DNA of 12,395 bases. It comes from CAZBDV01 sp964490765. GTDB lineage: Bacteria; Cloacimonadota; Cloacimonadia; Cloacimonadales; JAJBBL01. The notes beneath the pieces were generated by a model. That model made no database searches. It was not told the DNA's origin and saw nothing but the letters and a program-made list of their open reading frames with translations. The stretch lies in NCBI GenBank assembly GCA_964490765.1, contig CAZBDV010000048.1, positions 1 to 12,395 of the forward strand. Reading direction: 5' to 3'. The position numbers were made by a program, and so were the translations under genes. Below, piece by piece: positions 1-7,834 of the stretch (within the stretch, counting starts at the first letter, position 1; each line of letters starts with the position of its first letter).

Positions 1-1
1 C

Positions 2-562
2 GGCTTCAGACACGGCATAGCTTACCCCTACCGTCTGTTTCATCCCGAGAGAAAGGTAAAGATTCTGGAAATACCACTAGCTTTCTCTGATAATGTCCTC
101 CGTTTGAGCAGGCATACAGTAATCTCGAAAGAGCGGGCACAGACCCTGATAAAGAACTTGGCAGGCCATGTTCAGAAGACGAATGGTTTGCTCACACTCG
201 ATTTTTCTATGTCGCAATTCAATGATATCCGTTACAATGACCAGTTGCTCGATTTTGCCTTACGCCTCCTATCCCAGAGTAACGGCTACAATGCCACATA
301 CGCAGAAGTTGCCGAATGGTGGAACGCCCGGTCCCGGGTAGAGCTTAAAATCGGAAGAGATGAGATTCAGGTTCATTCTCCAGATGCCATAGAGAGATTA
401 ACACTGACGATCTGGGGAAATAGAACGGTCAAAAAGATCACTGGTGGCAAGGGAGATATTAAAGGAAAACAGGTTACCCTCAGAGATATCAGACAGGATG
501 ACACTATAACCCTCTCAGTTCCTCTAGATGAACAGATCTACTTCGATATTGAAGAGGAATAA
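2..562 (+). CDS. Polysaccharide deacetylase-like protein, C-terminal part (5' truncated by window)
   Basis: The reading frame is open from base 2 with no start in sight, giving 186 residues of the C-terminal end. A TTG at 104 could be read as a start, but the residues before it (GFRHGIAYPYRLFHPE, then LEIPLAFSDNVL) look like the conserved late part of polysaccharide-deacetylase-like (NodB-fold) proteins, so the gene surely begins upstream. The segment AEVAEWWNAR near residues 101-110 and the following beta-rich tail are also typical of the C-terminal part of this family in surface-polysaccharide clusters. The catalytic Asp/His metal-binding motifs would lie in the missing N-terminal portion and cannot be checked. 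The following glycosyltransferase overlaps its end if that gene uses the ATG at 528. The likely role is removal of acyl groups from a surface glycan or its precursor. Family assignment is moderately sure; the substrate is unknown. Confidence 0.72.
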   Translation, partial: GFRHGIAYPYRLFHPERKVKILEIPLAFSDNVLRLSRHTVISKERAQTLIKNLAGHVQKTNGLLTLDFSMSQFNDIRYNDQLLDFALRLLSQSNGYNATYAEVAEWWNARSRVELKIGRDEIQVHSPDAIERLTLTIWGNRTVKKITGGKGDIKGKQVTLRDIRQDDTITLSVPLDEQIYFDIEEE

Positions 563-2018
563 CCCTGCAGGAATAGATATATTGAGAAATCATAAAGCAA
601 TGAACGCAAGGATGATGAGGGCTAAGAGAGAGAGTTCAGACGATATTTCCAGAAAGAGAATCCTGCTGATAGCCTACTATTTCCCACCACTGGGTGGCCC
701 GGCCTCTATAAGACTCGGCAAAACAGTAAAGTATCTCCGCCGGGCAGGATGGGATATAGATGTCATCAGTATCAAGAATATAATCTATCATTCACTGGAC
801 TATGATCTGGAGAAAGAATGCCAACCAGGCAGGATTTACAGAACCAACAGCCTGGAAGTTATTTCTCTTCTCTACTGGTTTAACAGACTACGCAACCTTT
901 TCAGACGTAAGAAGAGGATAGATAGACAATCGACCAATAAGAGTGGTATTTATTTCTCACTACCCGATTCACTCCGGCAGTTCTTCAAAACAGTATTGAT
1001 ACCTGACGAAAAGCTCGGTTGGTTCCCCTTTGCCTTTCGTCAGGGCAGGAAGTTACTTCGAAACAGGCATTATGACCTGATCATGACCAGTATTGGACCT
1101 GCCACAGCCGGAATTGTCGGGTATAAATTGAGCAGAATGTCGCATATACCACTCGTGATTGATTACAGGGATCACTGGACATTGCATCCACATACCGCTT
1201 TTCTTACAGGATTCCATCGCAGACGTGCCGAGTCGCTGGAAAGAAAGATCCTGCAGCATGCCTCTCTCATTACCACGGTAGGAAAGATTATGAAAGAGGA
1301 ATTAATAACCAGATTCTGCGAAGCAGAAGAGGAGAAAGTATCCGTGATCTACAACGGTTACGATGAAGAAGATTTTACCGGTCTCAGGACTGACTCGTCT
1401 CGCGAACCACTCTCTCCCGGCAACCAGGTCATCTTTACATATACAGGAAGCCTCTATCCGCCCATAACCCCCCTGTATCTCCTGAAAGCCCTTAAGTATT
1501 TGAAGAAAGAGGGTAAGTTACCGGAAGATCTCCAGGTCAGGTTCATCGGTAACTACCATAGAGATATGCTTAACCTTCTTCAGGACAGTGAACTCGCTTC
1601 TCATCTGACTATCACCCCCAATCTTCCCCACAGAGAGATTATCAGAGAGATTATGATGAGCGATGTTTTGCTTCTGCTTCTCTCTGTTAAGGGTGGTAAT
1701 GGTATTCTTACCAGCAAAGCATTCGAATACTTGAGAAGTGGAAAACCGATCCTTGCCATGATTCCACAGCACTCGGAAATTGCAGAGATCCTGCAGCAAG
1801 ATTCGAAACACTACCTCTGCCCTATGGAGGATAGAGAAAAGATAGCTGAACTGCTCATTAAAAGTTACAGCGATAGCAAGAGCATCAGAACCTCCTCTTC
1901 TCCGGTAGAAGGATACAGTAACAATTCTCGCTTCCGGGAGTTCTGTAGAGAGAACCAGGCAAAGAGGTTAGGCTCGCTCTTAAAAACCCTGAAGATGGAT
2001 CACTATGAAAAAGGTTAA
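528..2018 (+). CDS. Glycosyltransferase, GT4-like (GT-B fold)
   Basis: A 496-residue protein with the two-lobed layout of GT4 retaining glycosyltransferases. The N-terminal lobe opens at about residue 44 with RILLIAYYFPPLGGPAS and continues with TVKYLRRAGWDIDVIS; an acceptor-lobe signature LVIDYRDHW is at about 209-217. The linker region has VSVIYNGYDEEDF at 271-283, typical of the lobe junction. The C-terminal nucleotide-sugar lobe starts at FTYTGSLYPP (303-312) and carries GILTSKAFEYLRSGKPIL (392-409), where the sugar nucleotide normally binds. No membrane segment is evident, so it should act on the cytoplasmic face of the membrane. The start is uncertain. The ATG at 528 overlaps the upstream gene by 35 bases and has no clear ribosome site. 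ATGs at 600, 612 and 615 lie closer to the conserved core, and AAGG at 608-611 sits just before the last two. The longest form is given. Donor and acceptor sugars cannot be deduced. Confidence 0.9.
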   Translation: MNRSTSILKRNNPAGIDILRNHKAMNARMMRAKRESSDDISRKRILLIAYYFPPLGGPASIRLGKTVKYLRRAGWDIDVISIKNIIYHSLDYDLEKECQPGRIYRTNSLEVISLLYWFNRLRNLFRRKKRIDRQSTNKSGIYFSLPDSLRQFFKTVLIPDEKLGWFPFAFRQGRKLLRNRHYDLIMTSIGPATAGIVGYKLSRMSHIPLVIDYRDHWTLHPHTAFLTGFHRRRAESLERKILQHASLITTVGKIMKEELITRFCEAEEEKVSVIYNGYDEEDFTGLRTDSSREPLSPGNQVIFTYTGSLYPPITPLYLLKALKYLKKEGKLPEDLQVRFIGNYHRDMLNLLQDSELASHLTITPNLPHREIIREIMMSDVLLLLLSVKGGNGILTSKAFEYLRSGKPILAMIPQHSEIAEILQQDSKHYLCPMEDREKIAELLIKSYSDSKSIRTSSSPVEGYSNNSRFREFCRENQAKRLGSLLKTLKMDHYEKG

Positions 2019-3171
2019 ACTACTCCACATACAATTACTACCTCTCCTTTCAGGGGTCCAGAAGATGATGCTTCTTCTTCTCGATTCCCTCGACAGAGAT
2101 AAATACGAGATATTTGTTATCTGCCGTCCGGGAGGGCCTCTGGTGAAGAAGTTAAAGGATTCGGGATACCATTATCTACCTGTGAATTCTCTCCGCCGTA
2201 ACCTCTCAATCCTGGACCTGTTTGCTTTCTTACAGATCCTCTTTCTCTGCCTGAAGTATCGCTTCGATATCGTGCATACCCACTCTTCCAAGACAGGATT
2301 TTTAGGCCGTATAGCCGCTCGAATAGCCGGTGTCCCCAATATAATCCATACCGTGCACGGATTCCCCTTTCACGAACATCAGTTGCCTGTTGCCCGCTAT
2401 TTCTATCAGGCATTGGAGATTATCGCCGCCCGATTCTGTGATCATCTGGTAATCGTTAATAACTACGAAAGAGAACAGATCCAGGAGAACAGGTTGTTTC
2501 CTGCCAGAAAGATACGCACGATCTATAACGGAATAGAGAGCAATCCGAATATAGAACCACGCCGATACGGATCAACAGGCCTTATAGCCCCTGCCAAAAA
2601 CAATCCGGAGCTGTCGGAATTCTTTGTCATTGGATCGGTCGCTCGTTTTACCAGAGCTAAGAATGTTATCAATATGACCGAAGTTGCAATATTGGTCTGT
2701 CGTGCCAATCCGGAGATAAAATTCGTCTTTATAGGAGATGGTGAACTATGGGACAGTTGTTACGACCTGGTTGCCTCTGCCGGGATGCATAAACAGATAC
2801 TGATGCCGGGCTGGCAGAGTAATGTCGATTACTGGTTACAGAACATGGATGTCTTCTTACTCTACTCACGCTGGGAGGGTTTATCAATTTCCATCCTTGA
2901 GGCAATGAGTTATGGCCTGCCCATTGTCGCTTCCGATATAAAAGGGAATAATGAGCTGGTTACTAATGAGAACGGTATCCTCGTTCAGCTTGACGACCAT
3001 ATTCGCTTGCGACAAACACTGTCAGAATTGCCATCAAGGAAAAGCGATCTGGAAAATTGGAGTCGAAATGCATTGACCAGATCCCGGATAGAGTTTGGAT
3101 TGACTGATTTTGTCGCCAGATATGAAGAATTATATCAAGACCCTCGTAAGGGCGATGATCAAAAAAGCTAA
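2005..3171 (+). CDS. Glycosyltransferase family 4 protein
   Basis: A 388-residue GT-B glycosyltransferase, a normal length for GT4. The N-terminal lobe shows LLSGVQKMML (14-23), RPGGPLVKKLKDSGY (41-55), and FDIVHTHSSKTGFLGRIAA (87-105) with HTVHGFPFH (115-123), the classical acceptor-binding segments. The hinge is RTIYNGIE (171-178). The C-terminal lobe has VARFTRAKN (212-220), FIGDGEL (242-248) and the E-x7-E signature, E291 to E299, in SRWEGLSISILEAMSYGLP, which contacts the donor nucleotide sugar. The ATG at 2005 overlaps the preceding glycosyltransferase by 14 bases, and the next gene follows 15 bases after its stop, so it is translated within the same operon. It probably adds one sugar to a lipid-linked glycan started by the adjacent polyprenyl-phosphate transferase; that role is inferred from context. 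Family call is firm, specificity unknown. Confidence 0.94.
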   Translation: MKKVKLLHIQLLPLLSGVQKMMLLLLDSLDRDKYEIFVICRPGGPLVKKLKDSGYHYLPVNSLRRNLSILDLFAFLQILFLCLKYRFDIVHTHSSKTGFLGRIAARIAGVPNIIHTVHGFPFHEHQLPVARYFYQALEIIAARFCDHLVIVNNYEREQIQENRLFPARKIRTIYNGIESNPNIEPRRYGSTGLIAPAKNNPELSEFFVIGSVARFTRAKNVINMTEVAILVCRANPEIKFVFIGDGELWDSCYDLVASAGMHKQILMPGWQSNVDYWLQNMDVFLLYSRWEGLSISILEAMSYGLPIVASDIKGNNELVTNENGILVQLDDHIRLRQTLSELPSRKSDLENWSRNALTRSRIEFGLTDFVARYEELYQDPRKGDDQKS

Positions 3172-3186
3172 AATCAGGGGGACTGT

Positions 3187-4236
3187 ATGGATATCAGCGT
3201 ATTCACTGTCGCAGCATATGCAATTTTAATATTCTTTGCTACACTTTTTCTCGTACCACTCAATATAGTTGTATCGAAAAAGTTAAAGCTGCTCGACTAT
3301 CCTTCAGAGAATTCTACCCATAAAGAGGTCAGGCCGATCTGTGGCGGCTTTTCTCTCGCTATGCCGGTTATAACTGGACTGCTCGTTCTTTATCTGATCG
3401 GATATGCTCCCGCTGATTTCCCGAGCCTGCTACCCCTCATTATCGGTTCTTTCACTATACTCATCGCTGGATTTTTTGATGATAAATACCATCTCTCTGC
3501 TAGCTGGAAACTCTTCTTTCAGATCATAATTGCAATTTTTATGTACTGGGGTGGTTTCCGAATAGAACTCCTTACTAACCCCTGGAACGATGCTCTTGTT
3601 CTTGGTTACTTCTCCTTCCCGGTCACCCTGATCTGGTTTCTTCTGATAATTAACGCTTTCAACCTGATCGACGGAATTGACGGGCTGGCGACGGGGATAG
3701 CTGTTATCGTTTCGGCTGTTCTAATACTGATCGCGTTTCGCTTCCATAATCTCTATCTCTTTGCACTCTCTACCTTCCTCTTAGCCTCCAGCCTCGGATT
3801 TCTCTACCATAACTTCCCCCCGGCAAAAATATTCCTGGGAGATACAGGCAGCCAGTTCATCGGATTCTTTATTGCAGCTATCTCAATCGCCGGTAGTGCT
3901 CAGTATAAAGGAATAACGGCAATGACCCTCCTGGCTCCCATCCTCGTAATGTTCATTCCTCTCGCCGATACATTACTGGCAGTATTAAGAAGACTCAAAT
4001 ATCGTAAAGGGATATTTACCCGTGACCACCACCATCTTCATCATAAGTTGCTCAGGCTAGGTCTCGCTCCCCGGACCATTAATTTCATCTTCTACTTCAT
4101 AACATTTCTTTTTGGCCTGATAGCAATAGGATTCTCTTTTGCCGATAAAAATATTCTCTTTACAATTCTTATCTGTCTGGCAATTATAGTTTTTATCATT
4201 CTATACATAATAGCAAAAAAGGAGCTATTAAAATGA
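3187..4236 (+). CDS. Undecaprenyl-phosphate sugar-1-phosphate transferase, WecA/TagO/MraY family
   Basis: A 349-residue polytopic membrane protein, hydrophobic throughout with about ten or eleven segments, as in WecA/TagO. These enzymes move a HexNAc-1-phosphate from a UDP-sugar to undecaprenyl phosphate, starting a lipid-linked glycan on the inner face of the cytoplasmic membrane. Diagnostic motifs are all present and in order: STHKEVRPICGG (43-54), the Asp pair in GFFDDKYHLS (D98, D99), NAFNLIDGIDGLATG (156-170), KIFLGDTGS (214-222), and the His-rich loop FTRDHHHLHHKLLRLG (277-292), which is typical of the WecA/TagO branch rather than of MraY. A strong purine-rich ribosome site (around 3175-3182) precedes the ATG. 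The stop overlaps the next start in an ATGA arrangement. With two glycosyltransferases just upstream, it is the likely initiating enzyme of the surface glycan made by this cluster. Whether the sugar is GlcNAc is not decidable. Confidence 0.95.
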   Translation: MDISVFTVAAYAILIFFATLFLVPLNIVVSKKLKLLDYPSENSTHKEVRPICGGFSLAMPVITGLLVLYLIGYAPADFPSLLPLIIGSFTILIAGFFDDKYHLSASWKLFFQIIIAIFMYWGGFRIELLTNPWNDALVLGYFSFPVTLIWFLLIINAFNLIDGIDGLATGIAVIVSAVLILIAFRFHNLYLFALSTFLLASSLGFLYHNFPPAKIFLGDTGSQFIGFFIAAISIAGSAQYKGITAMTLLAPILVMFIPLADTLLAVLRRLKYRKGIFTRDHHHLHHKLLRLGLAPRTINFIFYFITFLFGLIAIGFSFADKNILFTILICLAIIVFIILYIIAKKELLK

Positions 4237-6683
4237 ATAGGATAGTGCTGATCTTTCTACTGACGACATTATTGCTGGTTAATCTGGCAGGTTTGAGAAA
4301 CTGGCAGCAGTACACAAACACTACCCATATCTATGATATGACCGAGATCGACAATAGGATCTATATGGCGACCTGGGGTGGGCTGAATGTGTATGACCTG
4401 TCAACAGATAGTTTCATTAAAGAATATACGACCGTCGATGGGCTTCAGGATCTCGATATCAGGACAATCTCCTATCAGGAGCAAACGGAGACAATTCTGA
4501 TGGGAACTTTCAAGGCTGGTATCAACCGTCTTCAGAATGATCATTTCCTTGTCCCGCTCAACGATATCATCGGTCTGGCAGACAACAAAGTTAACGCGAT
4601 TGTGAACAGTGATTCGCTCATTTATGCTGCTACAGATCAAGGTTTGACGGTATTCAAGGATGTAGAAATGTTTCCCTACCCTCTTCCGATCGGTCATTAT
4701 GCTACCCACAACGGTCTTCCCTCCAACCGGGTAAGCTCTCTCGCACTCAGCGAGGACGGAGTAATCGTATGTGGTACGGATAATGGGCTGGCTGTTGTCC
4801 ATACATCACAGATGTTCGATGTCAATGCCTGGCAGCATTTCCATACTGGCAACTCACTGCTGGGAGACAACCGTATTAACAGTGTATCTGTCAATAACGG
4901 CCATTATGCTGTAGCCACCCGAAACGGTCTGCTCAGGATCGATGATATCAACGATCAATCTCAATGGGTTCGCTATGATAGCAACAGCTACTACCCCGAA
5001 ATCGTATCAAGAGAGATTCTGACAGCATTTATCGATTCAGGGGATAATATCTGGTTTTCCTACGGGATCTGGAACGAATCTGTCCTCTATATCGATTATC
5101 CCGATTTCGATCCCGAAGAGCAGAACCCGGAGGATAATCCGGCTATTTATGCAGTCATAAAGATCTCTCCTGATGGGGAATTTACTACCTGGCTCAATGG
5201 CGAAGATGGAATAACAACTGCCGACATCAAAGGATTCAAAGAGATAAACAATAAGATCCACGCCTATACCTGGGATCTCGGATTCTTCTTTCTCGAGGGG
5301 GAATACTGGCATAACAGACGCCCCAACTGTATAGTCGCAAATAATATTGTTGACATCAGTATTGACAGTAACAGAAGAGCCTGGATTGCCAACGGCTATA
5401 TCGGTGGTGATATCAACCGGAAAGGGACCCGTGGTATTTCCGGTTTCGATGGTTTCGAATGGATCAACTTCCGGGCAGAGTCCTCCCCATTAACCAACAA
5501 TCGCATCTTCCGTACTGCTGTAGATCAGAATAACCGTAAGTGGTTTGGTGGCTGGGGTGGTGGTATCTCGATATATGATGAAGATGCCGATCGCTGGTAT
5601 CAGTTGAATAGAGATAATGGCCTCTCGGTCGGAGAGATCGGTGAGATAGTAACCGACAATGAAGGTAATATCTGGGTCTCGAACTATACGGGAGGTATGT
5701 TTATATTCGCTATTGATGCTATCGAAGAAGAGAACAATGTTCCCTCTCTCGCCTCCTTCCATCTCTACGACCCGCAGTATCCCGGGGTATCCGACGTTAT
5801 AAAGATCCATATCACGAGCGACAAGGCCTTCTTCGGTTCCCGATATTCGGGGATAAGATTCTGGGATGATCCCTCGTTCCCACAGACATCTCCGACCGGC
5901 CAACACTGGCGTAAACCACCATTCTCCCAATTGAGTGATACCTATATCTATGATATTACCTCACGAAAAACCCACTTCGGCGAAGAGGTATGGATTGCTG
6001 CAGAAAACGGCCTGTTCATGTTCGAAACCAACACAGAGAGATGGTATCGGTACGGAACTAGTATCAAGCGAGAACTCTGGAGTGGAAACCAGTGGATAAT
6101 AGATCGTCGCTACTTCATTGATGAGGAACGTCTCTATGGTGCTGCCCCAACCTTTCCGACAGCTGTTTTATGCGACCCTTTCAACCGTATCTGGATAGGA
6201 ACTGAAACCAATGGGTTGACCCTTTATGATCTGGATAGTGATCGTTATTCTATCTACAATCGGGAAAATTCACCACTCCTCTCCAATAACATTACCTCTC
6301 TGGCTCATGAACCTTATTCAGGTAATCTCTATATCGGTAGTGATGAGGGACTTCATGCTGTGGAGATAGGCAGGTTATTCAAGGATGAAGATTTCGCTCT
6401 CGGCAGCACAATAGCCTATCCCAACCCTTTCAAACCTGACGAAGGTGAGACGTTGATAATTGCCAATAACGACGATACGATCCTCCCTCAGGGAAAGAAC
6501 AAATGCCGGATATACAACATCAGTGGTGAACTCATTATAACACTCGAAGAGGACAGGTTCTTCAAGTTCTCCTGGGATGGGAGAAACAGCGACGGTAAGA
6601 AATGCGGTAGCGGAGTGTATTACTATGTGGTAGCCTCTGAAGATGGTGAAACTTCGAGAGGAACAATAGCCCTCGTCAGATAG
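4233..6683 (+). CDS. Exported two-component-regulator-type beta-propeller protein with FlgD/T9SS-like C-terminal domain (PorZ-like)
   Basis: An 816-residue exported protein. Residues 1-20 form a signal peptide: basic start MNR, then a Leu-rich hydrophobic core. The body consists of propeller blades of the Reg_prop type, recognisable as repeated units of 'NxIxSxxxDxxGxxWxGTxxGLxxYD' character, for example at about 165-189, 215-237, 423-450, 467-491, 644-666 and 685-710. The tail from about 724 (IAYPNPFKPDEGE, then FSWDGRNSDGKKCGSGVYYY) is an FlgD-Ig-like or type IX secretion-like C-terminal domain. There is no kinase or DNA-binding part, so it is not a sensor kinase. Two propellers plus this tail, and an N-terminal stretch NRIYMATWGGLNVYDL...DGLQDLDIRTISY, recall PorZ of Bacteroidota, a surface protein that handles anionic LPS for type IX secretion. 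AAGGAG at 4219-4224 precedes the ATG, which overlaps the upstream stop by 4 bases. The PorZ link is an inference from architecture; other surface propeller proteins remain possible. Confidence 0.85.
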   Translation: MNRIVLIFLLTTLLLVNLAGLRNWQQYTNTTHIYDMTEIDNRIYMATWGGLNVYDLSTDSFIKEYTTVDGLQDLDIRTISYQEQTETILMGTFKAGINRLQNDHFLVPLNDIIGLADNKVNAIVNSDSLIYAATDQGLTVFKDVEMFPYPLPIGHYATHNGLPSNRVSSLALSEDGVIVCGTDNGLAVVHTSQMFDVNAWQHFHTGNSLLGDNRINSVSVNNGHYAVATRNGLLRIDDINDQSQWVRYDSNSYYPEIVSREILTAFIDSGDNIWFSYGIWNESVLYIDYPDFDPEEQNPEDNPAIYAVIKISPDGEFTTWLNGEDGITTADIKGFKEINNKIHAYTWDLGFFFLEGEYWHNRRPNCIVANNIVDISIDSNRRAWIANGYIGGDINRKGTRGISGFDGFEWINFRAESSPLTNNRIFRTAVDQNNRKWFGGWGGGISIYDEDADRWYQLNRDNGLSVGEIGEIVTDNEGNIWVSNYTGGMFIFAIDAIEEENNVPSLASFHLYDPQYPGVSDVIKIHITSDKAFFGSRYSGIRFWDDPSFPQTSPTGQHWRKPPFSQLSDTYIYDITSRKTHFGEEVWIAAENGLFMFETNTERWYRYGTSIKRELWSGNQWIIDRRYFIDEERLYGAAPTFPTAVLCDPFNRIWIGTETNGLTLYDLDSDRYSIYNRENSPLLSNNITSLAHEPYSGNLYIGSDEGLHAVEIGRLFKDEDFALGSTIAYPNPFKPDEGETLIIANNDDTILPQGKNKCRIYNISGELIITLEEDRFFKFSWDGRNSDGKKCGSGVYYYVVASEDGETSRGTIALVR

Positions 6684-6741
6684 CGATAGCACTCTCAGCC
6701 CGGTTATACAATGAATCCCGACCATCTTAACGGAAACTACT

Positions 6742-7821
6742 ATGTTGTCTGGCAGTGATACCGCTCTCGTTTTCTCAGCATCGGACCGTTCCTCCAGAGT
6801 CTTATTCATTACTCCGGAAGAGCTGAAATCCGAATGGCTTGAACAGAAGAGTAATAAAGTTTTTATCATCGACCGGAACGTTTTCAACCTCTATGAAGAT
6901 CTGTTCAAGTCACTACTCGATGAGATGGGTGAAGAAAATTCTTCACCCATCCTGCTATTGCAGACGAAAGAATCTAAGAAAGATTTTACTACTCTCCGAA
7001 TGATTATCGACTTCCTGACCCTCAAAAAGATAACGAGAGAAGATAACATTGTAGCGATTGGTGGTGGGATAACGCTCGATATAACAGCTTTCGCCGCCTC
7101 TATCTATAAGAGAGGATGTAACTTGACTCTCGTCCCCACTTCCTTTCTCGCTATGATTGATGCTGCTATAGGCGGTAAGACAGGGATTAACTATCTGAAA
7201 TTCAAGAACTTGCTCGGCAGCTTCTATCCGGCCAGTTTTATCCTGATTGTTCCCGAGTTTCTCCATACCCTGCCGGAAGTGGAGATCAAAAACGGCTGGG
7301 CTGAATGCATAAAGATTGCACTCCTCCATTCAGAAAAACTCTATGACCTGACTCTGAAGGATAATTCAGAGATCACAGCCGATATCATCAGGGAAGCAAT
7401 TCTCAGCAAGTATCACTTCTGTCGACAGGATCTGACAGATGGTGGGGAACGGCAAAAGCTCAATCTCGGACATACCTTTGCTCACCTGATAGAATCTGCT
7501 TCCGATTATGAGATCCCGCACGGCCTGGCTGTGGCCATTGGCATAAGGGCAGCAGCACGATTAAGCCTGAAGAGGGGAATGATTACTGTAAAGATAGAAG
7601 AAAGAATCATCAAGCCCTTAGAGTTAATGGAATTTCCCGGGAAACTCGATATCAAATACCACAGAAGGCTACAGAAATCGGGGAAGGCATTACTAGAAAT
7701 GGACAAAAAAAGGGGTAAGACAGGACAGATAATCCTCTTTACCGGTTTTCAGAAAACCACTATATCTACCTGTAACGATCCAGCTGAGTTGATCGAAGTC
7801 CTGATAACTCTCAACCAGTAA
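6742..7821 (+). CDS. aroB: 3-dehydroquinate synthase family protein
   Basis: A 359-residue member of the dehydroquinate synthase (sugar-phosphate cyclase) family, a normal length. AroB converts DAHP to 3-dehydroquinate in the cytoplasm, the second step of the shikimate pathway, using NAD and a divalent metal. The NAD-binding GGG is at 107-109, followed by ITAFAASIYKRG (113-124), VPTSFLAMIDAAIGGKTGIN (131-150) and KNLLGSFYP (155-163). By family alignment the metal ligands are E188 (WAECIK), H244 (LNLGHTFAH) and H260 (PHGLAVA). Active-site positions K146, K155, K191, K223, R237, N241 and H248 also look intact, as does the C-terminal MDKKRGKTGQIILF. It follows the propeller gene by 58 bases without an obvious terminator. 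GGAA at 6732-6735 is a modest ribosome site. No other shikimate gene is in view, so a related cyclase (for example of the valiolone or scyllo-inosose type) is possible though less likely. Confidence 0.87.
   Translation: MLSGSDTALVFSASDRSSRVLFITPEELKSEWLEQKSNKVFIIDRNVFNLYEDLFKSLLDEMGEENSSPILLLQTKESKKDFTTLRMIIDFLTLKKITREDNIVAIGGGITLDITAFAASIYKRGCNLTLVPTSFLAMIDAAIGGKTGINYLKFKNLLGSFYPASFILIVPEFLHTLPEVEIKNGWAECIKIALLHSEKLYDLTLKDNSEITADIIREAILSKYHFCRQDLTDGGERQKLNLGHTFAHLIESASDYEIPHGLAVAIGIRAAARLSLKRGMITVKIEERIIKPLELMEFPGKLDIKYHRRLQKSGKALLEMDKKRGKTGQIILFTGFQKTTISTCNDPAELIEVLITLNQ
6924..6951. repeat. Perfect 13-bp inverted repeat inside the aroB-like gene
   Basis: The arm GATGGGTGAAGAA (6924-6936) is followed after two bases (AA) by its exact reverse complement TTCTTCACCCATC (6939-6951). 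As RNA this would form at least an 11-bp stem with a 6-base AAAAUU loop. It encodes the surface-like stretch DEMGEENSSP, a region with no conserved residue. There is no T-run after it on either strand, so it does not look like an intrinsic terminator. Function is unknown. Confidence 0.8.
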
Positions 7822-7834
7822 GTTGTTATTTTTT
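7804..7834 (+). terminator. Possible weak intrinsic terminator at the convergent gene ends
   Basis: CAAC (7812-7815) can pair with GTTG (7822-7825) around a 6-base loop, and ATAA (7804-7807) with TTAT (7826-7829) across a bulge. A T-run follows immediately (7829-7834). The stem is short and bulged, so the call is weak; its support is mainly the position at the end of the + strand operon. Confidence 0.22.

Noticed and set aside
1632..1654. Two tandem copies of AGAGAGATTAT
   Set aside because: They encode the repeated helix residues REIIREI in the glycosyltransferase; two copies only, with no sign of a larger repeat array.
5490..5930. Open frame of 146 codons on the - strand
   Set aside because: It lies wholly inside the propeller gene, has no family motif, and reflects codon bias of the true gene.
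6375..6887. Long open frame of 170 codons on the - strand
   Set aside because: It spans the end of the propeller gene and the start of the aroB-like gene, both with strong family motifs on the + strand. Its translation shows no recognisable domain, so it is an antisense shadow.
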